Counted from the stretch's first letter, positions 16,802 to 26,827 are shown. The stretch is DNA of 64,000 bases from Bradyrhizobium sp. ISRA430 (GCF_029909975.1 NZ_CP094516.1:2728001-2792000); one strand, 5' to 3'. The notes: generated from the sequence alone by a model not told the origin. Translations and numbers: made by a program.

Positions 16802-18493
16802 TCACACCCCCTCCGCCAGATGCCGCCCCGCGATGTACCCGAACGTCAGCGCCGGTCCGAGCGTGATCCCCGGTCCCGGATAGTTGCCGTTCATGATCGA
16901 GCCCATGTCGTTGCCGCAGGCGTAGAGGCCGGCGATCGGCGAGCCATCCTCGCGCAGCACGCGGGCCTGGGCATCGACCTTCATGCCGATCGCCGTGCCG
17001 AGATCGGCCGGATAGATGCGCATCGCGAAGAACGGGGCGCGGATGATCGGCGCCACGCAGGGGTTGGGCTTGTGAGCCGCATCTCCGAGATGGCGCTGAT
17101 AGACGGTGCTGCCGCGGCCGAATTCCGGATCGCGGCCGTCCCTGGCGTCGGCGTTGTAAGCCGCGATCGTGGCCGCGAGCGCGGACGGCTTGATGCCGAT
17201 CTTGGCGGCGAGTTGCTCGATCTTCGCGGCCTCGATCAATTCGCCGCTTGCTACATAGCGGCGGACGTTGCGCGTGAACGGCTTGATGCGGCCGAGGCCG
17301 TAGCTCCACAGGAATTGGCGGTCGCAGATGAGATAGAACGGGCGATCAGGCTCGCCGTTGCCATCGCGCAGCATGGCAAGCACGAATTCGTGGTAGGACA
17401 GCGCCTCGTTGACGAAGCGCCGGCCGGCCGCGTTCACCGCGATCACGCCCGGCTTGGCGCGGTCGGTCACCGTGTGCGGAAAGACACCGCGGCTGCCGTC
17501 GGCGCGGCGAAACAGCGAGGCCGGCACCCAATAGGCCGGGCTGGTCGCTTCCATGTTCAGCGCGGCGCCGCTTGCGCTCGCAAGGCGAAGCCCATCCCCG
17601 GTGTCGGAGGTGTTGGTCGCCGAGACGAACCCCGCAGCCGCCGGGAAAAAGCGCTTGCGCAAGCCTGGGTCGTGCGAGAAGCCGCCGGTCGCCAGCACCA
17701 CGCCGCGGCGCGCGGCGATAGTGCGGTCGCGGGAGCCGTGACGGATGACCACGCCACTGACGCGATCGCCCTGTATCGACAGCTCCTCAACGTCGGTGCT
17801 GAAGAGGATCTCGACCTGCCGCGCCAACAGCGAGGCGTACAGCCGTGCGGCGAGCGCATTGCCGAGATGCAGCGTCGTGCCGCGCGGTGCGCGCAGCCGC
17901 TGCCAAGCGTATTCTGAAATGAGCCGCGCCGCACGCAAGGTCGAAGGCAGCGATTTGCCGACCCGGCGCAGATGCGGGATGTCGAGGCGGTTGACCATCA
18001 TCCCGCCGAACAGCGTGAACTCCGGCAGCGGCGACCGCAGACGGGCGAAGTTTGCACCGAGGCTCGTTCCGTCGAAGGCGACCGGCTCGAGCACGCGCCC
18101 ACCGGCCGTGGCGCCCAGCCGCTCCGGATAATAGTCCGGATACGTCTTCACCGGCTGCAGCCGCACCTCGGTGTTGGCCTCGAGATAGGCGACCGCCTCC
18201 GGCCCGCGCGCGAGGAAGGCAGCGCGCAACCCGGCATTGGCGGGTTCGGGCACCGTGCTCGACAGATACCGGACCGCGTCCGAGACGCTGTCGGACAGCC
18301 CCGCCTCTTTCATCTTGAGATTGGCCGGAATCCAGACCATGCCGCCGGACCAGGCGGTGGTGCCACCGACGAAGGCGGTCTTCTCGATCACCAGCACGCG
18401 CAAGCCTTCGGTGGCGGCAACGGCCGCCGCCGTCATGCCACCCGCACCGGCGCCGATGACGATGACGTCGTAGGGCTCGTGCGCCGGCATCAT
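16802..18493 (-). CDS. FAD-dependent oxidoreductase, ketosteroid-dehydrogenase/fumarate-reductase-like
   Basis: 563 residues. The N-terminal FAD-binding Rossmann motif is VIVIGAGAGGMTAAAVAA, followed by IEKTAFVGGTTAWSGGMVW, and the second FAD contact is GLYACGNDMGSIMNGNYPGPG near the C-terminus. A mid-protein GVVLATGGFSHDP is also typical. Members of this family dehydrogenate ketosteroids or reduce conjugated double bonds in the cytoplasm; no substrate can be assigned. There are two adjacent ATGs at the start. The protease gene lies just upstream on the same strand, separated by a palindromic repeat. Confidence 0.88.
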   Translation of the reverse strand: MMPAHEPYDVIVIGAGAGGMTAAAVAATEGLRVLVIEKTAFVGGTTAWSGGMVWIPANLKMKEAGLSDSVSDAVRYLSSTVPEPANAGLRAAFLARGPEAVAYLEANTEVRLQPVKTYPDYYPERLGATAGGRVLEPVAFDGTSLGANFARLRSPLPEFTLFGGMMVNRLDIPHLRRVGKSLPSTLRAARLISEYAWQRLRAPRGTTLHLGNALAARLYASLLARQVEILFSTDVEELSIQGDRVSGVVIRHGSRDRTIAARRGVVLATGGFSHDPGLRKRFFPAAAGFVSATNTSDTGDGLRLASASGAALNMEATSPAYWVPASLFRRADGSRGVFPHTVTDRAKPGVIAVNAAGRRFVNEALSYHEFVLAMLRDGNGEPDRPFYLICDRQFLWSYGLGRIKPFTRNVRRYVASGELIEAAKIEQLAAKIGIKPSALAATIAAYNADARDGRDPEFGRGSTVYQRHLGDAAHKPNPCVAPIIRAPFFAMRIYPADLGTAIGMKVDAQARVLREDGSPIAGLYACGNDMGSIMNGNYPGPGITLGPALTFGYIAGRHLAEGV

Positions 18494-18563
18494 GCGGCCA
18501 ACTTCCGGGAGCGAGGCATGCCGCTGTCATACCCCGCCCGGAGGGACGAGCGCTCTATTTTTT

Positions 18564-18612
18564 GCACATGATTTTATCGGAAAACCGCTTCGCACTTTTC
18601 CGGATCATGTGC
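18564..18612. repeat. Short palindromic repeat, family E (GCACATGAT...ATCATGTGC)
   Basis: GCACATGAT and its exact complement ATCATGTGC bound a 49-base element with further internal pairing (CGGAAAA with TTTTCCG). It contains the stop codon of the serine-protease gene: on the minus strand GGC-ACA-TGA is read from the arm. It is probably a mobile-type intergenic palindrome common in Bradyrhizobium. Confidence 0.7.
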
Positions 18613-19630
18613 CCCGCGCCGGCTTGCGCTCGACCGGATCGATGTCGATGGCCCGCAGGCGGCCGAGCCGCAGCACGTCCATGGCAAGACGTCGGCCGAT
18701 CCGGTCGCGATCGAGCACGCGGATCAGGTCGTCAACGCCGTTGATCTCGACGCCGTCGAGCCTGATGACGACGTCGCCGGGCAGCAGGCCCGCCTTCGCC
18801 GCCGGGCCGTCCGGCTCGATCTGCATCAAGAGCGCGCCCATCTTGTTCTCGACACCGGCCAGCACCGCATGCCGCCGCGGGATCGGCGCGGTCTGCCCGG
18901 CAACGCCAATATAGGCACGGCGGACATAGCCGTGGCGGATGATCTCCGACAGCACGAACTGCGCGGTGTTGCTGGCGACCGCGAAACAGATGCCTTGCGC
19001 ACCGCTGATGATGGCGGTGTTGATGCCGATCACCTCGGAATTCGACGACACCAGCGGCCCGCCGGAATTGCCGGGATTGAGCGCGGCATCGGTCTGGATC
19101 ACGTCCTCGATGGTCCGCCCGCTCACCGAGCGGATCGAGCGCCCGAGCGCCGAGACCACGCCGGCCGTCACGGTCGACTCGAAGCCGAGCGGATTGCCGA
19201 TCGCGATCACGAGCTGGCCGCGCCGCAACGTCTTGGAGTTGCCGAGCGCGGCATAGGGCAGGTCGCGCACGCCGTTGGCGCGCAGCAGTGCAAGGTCGGT
19301 GTCGGGGTCGACGCCGAGCACCCGGGCGTCGCCGACATGACCCTCGACGTCGCGCAGCCGGATCTCCTTGGAGGAGCCGACCACGTGGCTGTTGGTGAGG
19401 ACCAGCCCGTCCGGCGAGATCACGATGCCCGAGCCAAGCCCGCCGCGCTCGCGGCCGTTCGGCACCTTCGGTCCGGTCTCGACGCGCACGACGGCAGGGC
19501 CGACGCGGTCGGTCACGTCGATCACGGCATTGGAATAGGCGTCCAGCAGGGCCCGATCATTGTCCGGGGCAGCCGCTGTGATTCGCGATGACAGGCCGTC
19601 ATCGGCGATATCTGAGGTAAAATCCAACAT
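18605..19630 (-). CDS. HtrA/DegP-like S1C serine protease with PDZ domain, no signal peptide
   Basis: 341 residues. The trypsin-like triad is complete: H82 (LTNSHVVGS), D112 (DPDTDLALL) and S189 (NPGNSGGPL). A C-terminal PDZ-like domain follows (DGPAAKAGLLPGDVVIRLDGVEI). Periplasmic HtrA proteins normally start with a signal peptide, but this one begins MLDFTSDIADDGL, which is acidic and not hydrophobic, so it may act in the cytoplasm or be exported differently. The last codons and the stop lie in a palindromic repeat. Confidence 0.88.
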   Translation of the reverse strand: MLDFTSDIADDGLSSRITAAAPDNDRALLDAYSNAVIDVTDRVGPAVVRVETGPKVPNGRERGGLGSGIVISPDGLVLTNSHVVGSSKEIRLRDVEGHVGDARVLGVDPDTDLALLRANGVRDLPYAALGNSKTLRRGQLVIAIGNPLGFESTVTAGVVSALGRSIRSVSGRTIEDVIQTDAALNPGNSGGPLVSSNSEVIGINTAIISGAQGICFAVASNTAQFVLSEIIRHGYVRRAYIGVAGQTAPIPRRHAVLAGVENKMGALLMQIEPDGPAAKAGLLPGDVVIRLDGVEINGVDDLIRVLDRDRIGRRLAMDVLRLGRLRAIDIDPVERKPARGT

Positions 19631-19712
19631 GGCGAGAGTCCTTGAGGCTCACACAGATGGTGGCCTATTCCGTCTCGCGCAAGTGGCCCGCATCAAGCGC
19701 AGGGCTGGGCTG

Positions 19713-20162
19713 CTAGGGCACCTGTCGCAGCGTGCCTGCCCTTGCCCTGACCGGATCGAGCAACGACCAGTCGCCGTCCGGAAGCACGTGCCCCTTGGGG
19801 AACGGCGCACGCAGCTCCAGCCCGAGCGAGCGCAGCACACGGTCATCGCGGTAGTAGCATTGCAGCACGACGCGGACCAGGGTCGCAGCGGCAGCGCCGC
19901 CAGAGCTGCGGAATTCCCGTGCCACCGCGTCGCGCCTCGCCGCATCGAGCTCGGCGAGCGGTCGGCCCGCCAGGCGCCCCAAATGGTCCAGCGCCTGGCG
20001 CACCAGCGCCGTGTCACGGCCGAGCGTCGCCAGCATGTCGGCCTGGATCGCAGGGTCGTCCGCGCCGGGCACCTTGTACTCGTCGCTGGCGGGAATGATC
20101 ATCGCGGCGACAGTGCGGAGATCGTCGCGTTGGGCGCGCGTGAGTTGATTGTCTGCGGACAT
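19713..20162 (-). CDS. Gluconate 2-dehydrogenase subunit 3-like small subunit
   Basis: 149 residues. The N-terminal LRTVAAMIIPASDEYKVPGADD matches the small-subunit family of membrane-associated GMC dehydrogenases (gluconate, fructose or sorbitol type), which helps export or mature the flavoprotein. No obvious Tat signal precedes this segment, although the family often carries one. It starts 7 bases after the stop of the GMC subunit gene, so the pair is one transcript. The usual third subunit, a multihaem cytochrome c, is not next to it. Confidence 0.8.
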   Translation of the reverse strand: MSADNQLTRAQRDDLRTVAAMIIPASDEYKVPGADDPAIQADMLATLGRDTALVRQALDHLGRLAGRPLAELDAARRDAVAREFRSSGGAAAATLVRVVLQCYYRDDRVLRSLGLELRAPFPKGHVLPDGDWSLLDPVRARAGTLRQVP

Positions 20163-20169
20163 GACGGCC

Positions 20170-21768
20170 TCAGTCGAACAAATTGGCGAGGCGCTGCTTC
20201 ATCTGGTCGGCGACGTAGAGCGCTATGGCCTGGATGGTCGAGGTCGGGTTGACCCCGCCCGAGGTGACGAAGACGCTGCCGTCGACGATGAAGAGGTTCT
20301 TCACATCGTGCGAGCGGCCCCATTCGTTGACCACGGAGCGTTCGGGATCGGTGCCCATCCGCGCCGTGCTGAGCAGGTGCCAGCCGCCCCAGGGGATAGG
20401 ATTGTTGATGCAGATGTCGGTTGCGCCGGCGGTCTCGAGAATCTCCCGGCCACGGGCGAGCGCGTGGTCCATCATCTTGCGGCTGTTCTCGCTGATCGTG
20501 TAGTCGATCTTCGGCGCGGGAATGCCGTTAGTGTCCTTCAGGACCGGATCGAGCGTAACGCGGTTGTGTTCCTCCGGGAGATCCTCGCAGATCGCCGAGA
20601 CAGCAACACGGTGGCCGTTGAGCCTGCGGAACACGCGATGATGCTCCGCACCCCACGGCAGAATGCCCTTCTGCTCGCTCGCGACCGCCTCGAACACCGG
20701 CCCGGCGCCGCGCCCGAACTGGATGCCGTAGCCACGAACGAAGCCGCGCGACAGATCGGTGTCGTAGAATTCCTTGCTCCAGAGACAAGTCGGCGGGGCG
20801 CGGTTGGAGTCGGTCGGCTCCTTCACGTAGCCATAGATCTGCGCGTAAGGGTGGAACATCAGGTTCTTGCCGACGAGGCCCGATGAATTGGCAAGGCCGT
20901 TCGGGAAGCGGCTGGACGCCGAGTTCAGCAGGAGCCGCGGCGTGCCGACACCGTTGCAGGCGATGATGACGACATGCGCCGGCTGAAACTGCTCGATGCC
21001 GTCTTTGTCGTAATAGACCACACCGGAGGCCATGCCGTTCTCGTCGGTCGTGATCTCGCGCACCCGGCAATGGGTACGCAGCTCGACCCCGGCGCGGATC
21101 GCCTGCGGCCAGTAGGTGATGTCGGTCGAGGATTTTGCGCCTTGCGCACAGGCCGGCGTGCAATGGCCGAGATTGATGCAGCGCGCCCGGCCCTCATAGT
21201 CCATTGTCGCAACCGTCGTGTCCGATGGCCACCAGTGCCAACCGAGCTTGTTCATGGCATTGCCGATCAGCGGCCCGGACAGGCCGAGCGGCTGCGGCGG
21301 CATCGGCGGATGCGTCAGCGGCGAGAGCGGATCGCCTGACAGGCCGGATGTACCCATGATCCGGTCGTTCTCCTCGAAGAACGGCTCCAGCGTGTCGTAG
21401 TCGATCGGCCAGTCGTCGGCGACGCCGTCGAGCGTCTTCACCCTGAAATCGGAAGGGTGCAGCCGCGGCCAATGGGCCGTGTACATCACGGTCGAGCCGC
21501 CGACCGCGTTGAAGCTGACGACCTTGATCGGCGAATTGTCGTCGTTGATGGGATAGTCCTCGGGCCTGCCACGAACGTTCGGGCTGGTCGACCATTCGCC
21601 GTAGAACTTGGCTTCCCAGTCGCGGCCCGTGCTCGGATATTCCGCGGGGTTCATCCAGCCGCCCTGCTCCAGGCAGAGAATGTGCATCTTGGTCTCGGCC
21701 AGCGACCACGCGACGGCGGCGCCCGAAGCGCCGGCGCCGATGATCAGGACGTCCACGGGGTCTTTCAT
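20170..21768 (-). CDS. GMC-family FAD oxidoreductase (gluconate/alcohol dehydrogenase large subunit type)
   Basis: 532 residues. The FAD motif DVLIIGAGASGAAVAWSLA opens the protein. The GMC signature region reads VSFNAVGGSTVMYTAHWPR. The C-terminal catalytic region contains GGWHLLSTARMGTDPE with the active-site His, and VTSGGVNPTSTIQAIAL. It oxidises a sugar, sugar acid or alcohol and passes electrons onward. The frame continues 117 codons upstream, but the chosen ATG has GGAGGACAATG ahead of it and directly precedes the FAD motif. It is co-transcribed with the subunit-3 gene. Confidence 0.88.
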   Translation of the reverse strand: MKDPVDVLIIGAGASGAAVAWSLAETKMHILCLEQGGWMNPAEYPSTGRDWEAKFYGEWSTSPNVRGRPEDYPINDDNSPIKVVSFNAVGGSTVMYTAHWPRLHPSDFRVKTLDGVADDWPIDYDTLEPFFEENDRIMGTSGLSGDPLSPLTHPPMPPQPLGLSGPLIGNAMNKLGWHWWPSDTTVATMDYEGRARCINLGHCTPACAQGAKSSTDITYWPQAIRAGVELRTHCRVREITTDENGMASGVVYYDKDGIEQFQPAHVVIIACNGVGTPRLLLNSASSRFPNGLANSSGLVGKNLMFHPYAQIYGYVKEPTDSNRAPPTCLWSKEFYDTDLSRGFVRGYGIQFGRGAGPVFEAVASEQKGILPWGAEHHRVFRRLNGHRVAVSAICEDLPEEHNRVTLDPVLKDTNGIPAPKIDYTISENSRKMMDHALARGREILETAGATDICINNPIPWGGWHLLSTARMGTDPERSVVNEWGRSHDVKNLFIVDGSVFVTSGGVNPTSTIQAIALYVADQMKQRLANLFD

Positions 21769-21970
21769 CGAAACATTGTCCTCCCGCCCTCGCCGCTTCG
21801 CGGGCGATTCGGCCTTTCGCAGCTTGTCTGAACGGCAAACGATAGGGGCAGACCGGCCGGCGAGTAAAGGCGTGGTGCACGAATGTCGCACTTCGCACAG
21901 CGCAGACCATTGGTGTTGCCATGTCCGGATGCTAGGAACGAAGGGCAAGAGCAATCGATAGTGAGATCGT

Positions 21971-22753
21971 ATGTCCTTCAAGAATTCCTTTGCCGGCGCT
22001 ATCGCGCTTGTTTTGTTTCTCGCTCTGTCCGGACTTCTGATCACCACCGGATCCGGCTTCGCGCTGACCGCAGCCGCAACCGTCCGGGATGCCAACTCCA
22101 TCCAGCTCGGCGACACCACCTATCGGCTCGATGGCGTCGACGCGCCGGAGCTGGACCAAGTCTGTATCGACGATCACGCCGATCCCTGGACCTGCGGGCT
22201 GGACGCCCGCGACCAACTCACGAAATTGATCGGCGGGCGGACCGTTCGCTGCGACGATGTCGGGCCAGAGAAGAGCTTCGGCAAGCGGCACCGTGCGATC
22301 TGTACGGCGGAAGGCGACAAGGTCAGTTTGAACGAGCAACTGGTCAAACTCGGCTTTGCCCTCGCGCGCGAGCCCGTCAAGGCGAACGTCAAGCCGGCGG
22401 CGGCCGAAGCCAAGGCCGCCTCGGCCGGCATCTGGAAGGGCTGCTTTGCTGCACCGCAAGAGTTCCGCACCGGCAAGAAGGACGGCGCGCTCCTTGGGGC
22501 CGCCTGCCGCCCCGATCGCGACAAGGAAATTCGCGCCGTGCTGTTCCCGGAGGATCTGGCGATGCCGCCGAACTGCAGCATCAAAGGCAAGCTCGCGGTG
22601 CGCGCCCGCGTCACCGGCAATATCGGCATCTATCATTTGCGAGGCTGCCCGAGTTATCCGGCGACGACGAAACCGGACCGCTGGTTCTGCTCGGAGGACG
22701 ACGCGCAGGCTGCCGGCTTCCGCAAGGCGTATAATTGCCGCCGGCCGAAATGA
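21971..22753 (+). CDS. Secreted thermonuclease-like (SNase) protein with extra C-terminal domain
   Basis: 260 residues: an N-terminal hydrophobic signal ([22 protein letters not shown]), then a staphylococcal-nuclease-like OB fold ([13 protein letters not shown], a cysteine-containing [34 protein letters not shown]). The C-terminal segment [19 protein letters not shown], then [16 protein letters not shown], resembles the small sunset-type domain seen after SNase folds. The canonical SNase catalytic Arg/Glu pair cannot be fully assigned, so activity is uncertain. It is divergent from the GMC operon and followed by a clear terminator. Confidence 0.8.
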   Translation: MSFKNSFAGAIALVLFLALSGLLITTGSGFALTAAATVRDANSIQLGDTTYRLDGVDAPELDQVCIDDHADPWTCGLDARDQLTKLIGGRTVRCDDVGPEKSFGKRHRAICTAEGDKVSLNEQLVKLGFALAREPVKANVKPAAAEAKAASAGIWKGCFAAPQEFRTGKKDGALLGAACRPDRDKEIRAVLFPEDLAMPPNCSIKGKLAVRARVTGNIGIYHLRGCPSYPATTKPDRWFCSEDDAQAAGFRKAYNCRRPK

Positions 22754-22931
22754 GAGAGCGCTTCACGCAACTGTGAGCGGTAATCCGAGACAGTATTGAT
22801 CCGGAATTGAACTCTATCGGGAGTTGTTGCATCTCATATATGTGCGGTAGCACGTGGTGCTAACGCTTCCTTGGCAGCAATCCGGCTCCGGCCCGATTGT
22901 CTTTGCTTGGGCGTTTCCTCCCTAGACTTGG

Positions 22932-22965
22932 GCCGCTTGTTCATCGCAAGCGGCTCTTTTTCTTT
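22932..22965 (+). terminator. Rho-independent terminator downstream of the SNase-like gene
   Basis: GCCGCTTG (22932-22939) pairs perfectly with CAAGCGGC (22947-22954) over a 7-base loop, followed by TCTTTTTCTTTG. It terminates plus-strand transcription from the nuclease gene just before the convergent cyoD end at 22974. Confidence 0.8.
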
Positions 22966-22973
22966 GCCCCAGG

Positions 22974-23363
22974 CTAGCTGCGCATCTGCATGATCTGGTC
23001 CATCGGCGGCATGTTCTGATTGAGGTGCGCCATGATCCAAACGGTGCCACCGACCACCAGGAAGACGATCAGGAGGCCGAAGGCGAGCGCCAGAACGTTG
23101 TTGGTGTTGTCCGGGCCCGTCGTGATGTGCAGGAAGAACACGAGATGCACGCCCATCTGCGCGATCGCGAGCACGATCAGCGCGACCGGAATCGAAGGCT
23201 GCCAGACCAGATCCGTGCCAGCGATGAAGAACGACGTCGCGGTCAGGAGCAGCGCCAGGACGAGGCCGACGACGTAGCCGAGGATCCGCTCGCCGACGCT
23301 GTGTTGTTCTTCCTCGCCCGGTGCGAGGTCGAGCCGCGTGGGCACATGCGTCTCATCGCTCAT
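22974..23363 (-). CDS. cyoD: Cytochrome o ubiquinol oxidase subunit IV
   Basis: 129 residues with three predicted membrane helices (ILGYVVGLVLALLLTATSFF; IPVALIVLAIAQMGVHLVFF; ALAFGLLIVFLVVGGTVWIM). The segment MGVHLVFFLHI is typical of CyoD. It helps assemble the haem-copper core. The ATG overlaps the cyoC stop by four bases, so translation is probably coupled. It is the last gene of the cyo operon; no cyoE-type haem O synthase gene follows. Confidence 0.9.
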   Translation of the reverse strand: MSDETHVPTRLDLAPGEEEQHSVGERILGYVVGLVLALLLTATSFFIAGTDLVWQPSIPVALIVLAIAQMGVHLVFFLHITTGPDNTNNVLALAFGLLIVFLVVGGTVWIMAHLNQNMPPMDQIMQMRS

Positions 23364-24001
23364 GGCGCGCCTCCAAGCAGGTAGACGACTGAAAAGATCG
23401 CGACCCAGATGATGTCGAGCGCGTGCCAGAACAGCGCGAAGCACATCTGGCGGCGCAGGATGTCGGCGCGAAAACCCTTGGCGAAGACCTGGGCCATCAT
23501 GGTGAGAAGCCACAGCACACCGGCCGAGACATGCAGGCCGTGGCATCCGACGAGCGAGAAGAACGCGGTCAGGAACGCACTGCGCGACGGCCCGTAGCCG
23601 CGGGACACCAGATCGGCGAATTCACGGAATTCAATGCTGAGAAAGGCAAGCCCCAGCACGCAGGTCACGGCCATGCAGAGATAGAACCACAGCCTGTTGC
23701 GCACGTCGGCGGCAATGCTCGCCATGCCGCAGGTGAAGCTCGACAGGAGCAGGCAGACCGTCTCGATCGCGACGTTCTTCTGCTCGAAGATCTCCGAGCC
23801 TTTCGGGCCACCGGCGGTCTGGTGGACGAGCACCGCATAGGCCGCAAAGAAGCAGGAGAACATCACGATGTCGGAGAGCAGGAAGACCCAGAAGCCATAG
23901 GCGGTGACGATGCGCTTCGGTGCCGGCCCGGGATGCTCGAGGACGCGGCCGATATGGTGCGGGTCGGCATGCGCGTGGCCATAGGTCGCGGTCATCGCCA
24001 T
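23360..24001 (-). CDS. cyoC: Cytochrome o ubiquinol oxidase subunit III
   Basis: 213 residues with five predicted membrane helices. Typical subunit III segments are GFWVFLLSDIVMFSCFFAAYAVL, GCHGLHVSAGVLWLL and FALFWHALDIIWVAIFSVVYLLG (landmarks). It stabilises the oxidase core and proton uptake. It overlaps the end of cyoB by one base and the start of cyoD by four, so the block is a tightly coupled operon. Confidence 0.92.
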   Translation of the reverse strand: MAMTATYGHAHADPHHIGRVLEHPGPAPKRIVTAYGFWVFLLSDIVMFSCFFAAYAVLVHQTAGGPKGSEIFEQKNVAIETVCLLLSSFTCGMASIAADVRNRLWFYLCMAVTCVLGLAFLSIEFREFADLVSRGYGPSRSAFLTAFFSLVGCHGLHVSAGVLWLLTMMAQVFAKGFRADILRRQMCFALFWHALDIIWVAIFSVVYLLGGAP

Positions 24002-26004
24002 TAGAGGGCTCCCGCCATGCTGACGAGGTTGCGGCGTTCCTCGATGTTGGCCTGATCGATCCGCGCGACCTCAGCCGCCGGTATGACGTATTCGTCATGG
24101 TCGCGCCAGGCGAATACGACGAAGGTCGCGAACGCGCCAAGGACGCCCAGGATCACCATCCACCAGATGTGCCAGATCAGCGCAAAGCCCGTGACACTGG
24201 CGAAGAACGCGCAGACGAATCCGGTCGGCGAGTTTCTCGGCATCTCGATATCCTCGTATTCGGGCTCGAAATGATGCGCGAGCTGCTGCTCCTTGGCGTG
24301 CTGCTTCATCGCCCAATAGGCATCCTCGCCGCGCACATCGGGATGGAAGGCGAAGTTGAACACCGGCGGCGGCGACGAGGTTGCCCATTCCAGCGAGCGG
24401 CCGTCCCAGGGATCGCCGGTGCGATCGCGCAAAGCCTCCCGGTTGCGGATGCTGACCACGAGCTGCATGACCTGGCAGATGACGCCGACCGTCAGCACCG
24501 CCATGCCGATCGCGGCCACGAGCATCCAGGGCCGCCAGGCCGCGACGTCGTAGTGCTGCATGCGCCGCGTCATGCCCAGCATGCCCACGATGTAGAGCGG
24601 CATGAACGTAATGTAGAAGCCGGTGAAGGTGAACCAGAACGCCGCCTTGCCCCAACGCTCATCGAGGCGGAAGCCGAACGCCTTCGGAAACCAGTATTCG
24701 AAGCCGGCGAAGGCGCCGAACAGCACGCCGCCGATGATGACGTTGTGGAAGTGCGCCACCAGGAACATGCTGTTGTGGAGCAGGAAGTCGGCCGGCGGCA
24801 CCGCCACGAGGACGCCGGTCAGGCCGCCGATGATGAAGGTCACCATAAATCCGATGGACCACAGCATCGGCGTCGCGAAGCGGATGCGGCCGCCATACAT
24901 CGTGAACAGCCAGTTGTAGATCTTCACCCCCGTCGGCACCGCGATGATCATGCTGGCGATGCCGAAGATCGCGTTGACGTCGGGCCCCGCGCCCATCGTG
25001 AAGAAGTGATGCAGCCAGACCATGAAGGAGATGACGCAGATCGCCATGGTGGCAAGGACCATCGAGCGGTAGCCGAACAGCGGCTTGTGAGAGAAGGTCG
25101 ACACCACCTCCGAGTAGATGCCGAAGGCCGGCAGCACGAGGATGTAGACCTCCGGATGTCCCCAGGCCCAGATCAGATTCATGAACATCATGACGTTGCC
25201 GCCGGCCTCGTTGGTGAAGAAGTGAAAGCCGAGATAGCGGTCGAGCAGCAGCATCGCGAGCGTTGCCGTGAGGATCGGGAACGCCGCGACGATGAGCAGG
25301 TTCGAGGCCAGCGTCGTCCAGCAGAACATCGGCATGCGCAGATAGTTCATGCCCCTGGTGCGCAGCTTCAGCACGGTGGTCACGAGATTGATGCCGGCCA
25401 CCAGCGTGCCGACGCCGGAAATCTGGAGCGACCAGGCATAATAGTCGACGCCGACGCCCGGCGAATAGGTCAGCCCCGACAGCGGCGGAAAGGCGAGCCA
25501 GCCGGTGCGCGCGAATTCGCCGACCACGAGCGAGATGTTGACGAGCAGCGCGCCGGTCGCGGTCAGCCAGAAGCCGACCGAATTCAGCGTCGGAAAGGCG
25601 ACGTCGCGCACGCCGAGCTGGAGCGGCACGACGAGGTTCATCAACCCAATCACGAACGGCATCGCCACGAAGAAGATCATGATGGTGCCGTGGGCCGAGA
25701 AGATCTGATTGTAATGCTCCGGCGGCAGATAACCCTGCGATTGGTAGGCGATCGCCTGCTGGATTCGCATCATGATCGCGTCGCTGCCGCCGCGCAGCAA
25801 CATTACCGAGGCCAGCAGCACATACATGACGCCGATGCGCTTGTGATCGACGCTGGTGATCCATTCGTGCCAGAGATAGGGCAGATGCCCTTTCACCACG
25901 ACCCAGGCCAGCACGCCCAGGATTGCGACCAGCACCACCGCGCCTGCGATGAGCGGAATCGGCTGGCCGAACGGGATCGCCGACCAATCGAGCTTACCGA
26001 ACAT
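24001..26004 (-). CDS. cyoB: Cytochrome o ubiquinol oxidase subunit I
   Basis: 667 residues. Haem-copper motifs are complete: [17 protein letters not shown] (crosslinked His-Tyr), WLHHFFTMG (two CuB histidines) and HFHNVI (haem ligands). The quinol-site residues of E. coli CyoB are also present: [13 protein letters not shown] holds the Arg and Asp, and [11 protein letters not shown] the His, supporting quinol rather than cytochrome c as donor. It reduces oxygen to water and pumps protons in the inner membrane. Of two adjacent ATGs the second is used, because GGGGAGG is best spaced from it. It overlaps the end of cyoA by 11 bases. Confidence 0.93.
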   Translation of the reverse strand: MFGKLDWSAIPFGQPIPLIAGAVVLVAILGVLAWVVVKGHLPYLWHEWITSVDHKRIGVMYVLLASVMLLRGGSDAIMMRIQQAIAYQSQGYLPPEHYNQIFSAHGTIMIFFVAMPFVIGLMNLVVPLQLGVRDVAFPTLNSVGFWLTATGALLVNISLVVGEFARTGWLAFPPLSGLTYSPGVGVDYYAWSLQISGVGTLVAGINLVTTVLKLRTRGMNYLRMPMFCWTTLASNLLIVAAFPILTATLAMLLLDRYLGFHFFTNEAGGNVMMFMNLIWAWGHPEVYILVLPAFGIYSEVVSTFSHKPLFGYRSMVLATMAICVISFMVWLHHFFTMGAGPDVNAIFGIASMIIAVPTGVKIYNWLFTMYGGRIRFATPMLWSIGFMVTFIIGGLTGVLVAVPPADFLLHNSMFLVAHFHNVIIGGVLFGAFAGFEYWFPKAFGFRLDERWGKAAFWFTFTGFYITFMPLYIVGMLGMTRRMQHYDVAAWRPWMLVAAIGMAVLTVGVICQVMQLVVSIRNREALRDRTGDPWDGRSLEWATSSPPPVFNFAFHPDVRGEDAYWAMKQHAKEQQLAHHFEPEYEDIEMPRNSPTGFVCAFFASVTGFALIWHIWWMVILGVLGAFATFVVFAWRDHDEYVIPAAEVARIDQANIEERRNLVSMAGAL

Positions 26005-26827
26005 CATGGCCTCCCCTGTGCGACCGGTCCGCCTCGGATGCGACTTGCGGTCCGGGCCCGGGCGGAATGTGCTGGGTCGCGATGAGGTCAAAGAGCCGGG
26101 GATCCTCGAGCCGGTAGGTCGGCCTGCCTGTCTCGATGCCCTGCTGCATCAGTTTCTTGTAGCTGTCTTCGTTCAGCACGGAATCGGTCTTCGCCGTGCT
26201 CGCCACCCAGTCGGGAAAGACGAGCGGCGAGATCACGTTGACGTCGAACATCATGTCCGGGAAGCCATCCCCGGAAAAATGCGCCGAGAGCCCCTGAAGC
26301 TTGCCCTCGTTGTCGGCGCGCAGGTTGAGCCGCGTCACCATGCCGTTCATCGTGTAGATCATGCTGCCGAGCTGCGGGATGAAGAATACGTTCATCACGC
26401 TCGACGACGTGAGCTGGAAATTCAGCTCGGCGCCGGCCGGCACCGTCAGCGTGTTGACGGTGGCAATGCGCTGGTCCGGATAGATGAACAGCCACTTCCA
26501 GTCGAGCGAGACGGCCTGAATCCGCACCGGGCTGCCGGTCCCCGGCACCGGTGCTGCGGGGTCGAGCTGATGCGAGCCGATCCAGGCGACACCGCCGAGC
26601 AGGATGACGGTCAGAGCGGGGATCGCCCACACCACCATTTCGACCCGGCCGGAATAGACGAAGTCGGGCTGATAGTGCGCGCGCGGATTGGACGCCCGAA
26701 ACCAGAAGGCGAAGCCCAGGATCGCGATGATGGTCGGCACCACGATCGTCAGCATGATGAAAACGGAATCGACCAGGATGGTGCTGTTCGCAGCAGCAAC
26801 GGGCCCTTGCGGATCGAGCAGATTCAT
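25994..26827 (-). CDS. cyoA: Cytochrome o ubiquinol oxidase subunit II
   Basis: 277 residues. Two membrane helices lie near the N-terminus ([41 protein letters not shown]), then a periplasmic cupredoxin-like domain ([42 protein letters not shown]). The CuA ligands of cytochrome c oxidases, including the CxxxC pair, are absent, so this is a quinol oxidase subunit. The E. coli lipoprotein cysteine is not seen. The frame extends 39 codons upstream, but the chosen ATG precedes the family-like start. Confidence 0.92.
   Translation of the reverse strand: MNLLDPQGPVAAANSTILVDSVFIMLTIVVPTIIAILGFAFWFRASNPRAHYQPDFVYSGRVEMVVWAIPALTVILLGGVAWIGSHQLDPAAPVPGTGSPVRIQAVSLDWKWLFIYPDQRIATVNTLTVPAGAELNFQLTSSSVMNVFFIPQLGSMIYTMNGMVTRLNLRADNEGKLQGLSAHFSGDGFPDMMFDVNVISPLVFPDWVASTAKTDSVLNEDSYKKLMQQGIETGRPTYRLEDPRLFDLIATQHIPPGPGPQVASEADRSHRGGHDVR

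Noticed and set aside
22840..22866. Small inverted repeat TAGCAC-GTG-GTGCTA
   Set aside because: Six-base stem without supporting context; could be chance.
23920..26085. Long plus-strand open frame opposite cyoB
   Set aside because: It is exactly antisense to cyoB and rich in His/Asp/Arg runs, the usual mirror of a high-GC membrane protein.
25994..26827. Cytochrome c oxidase subunit II
   Set aside because: The CuA ligands are absent and subunit I has the quinol-site Arg, Asp and His, so cytochrome o quinol oxidase fits better.
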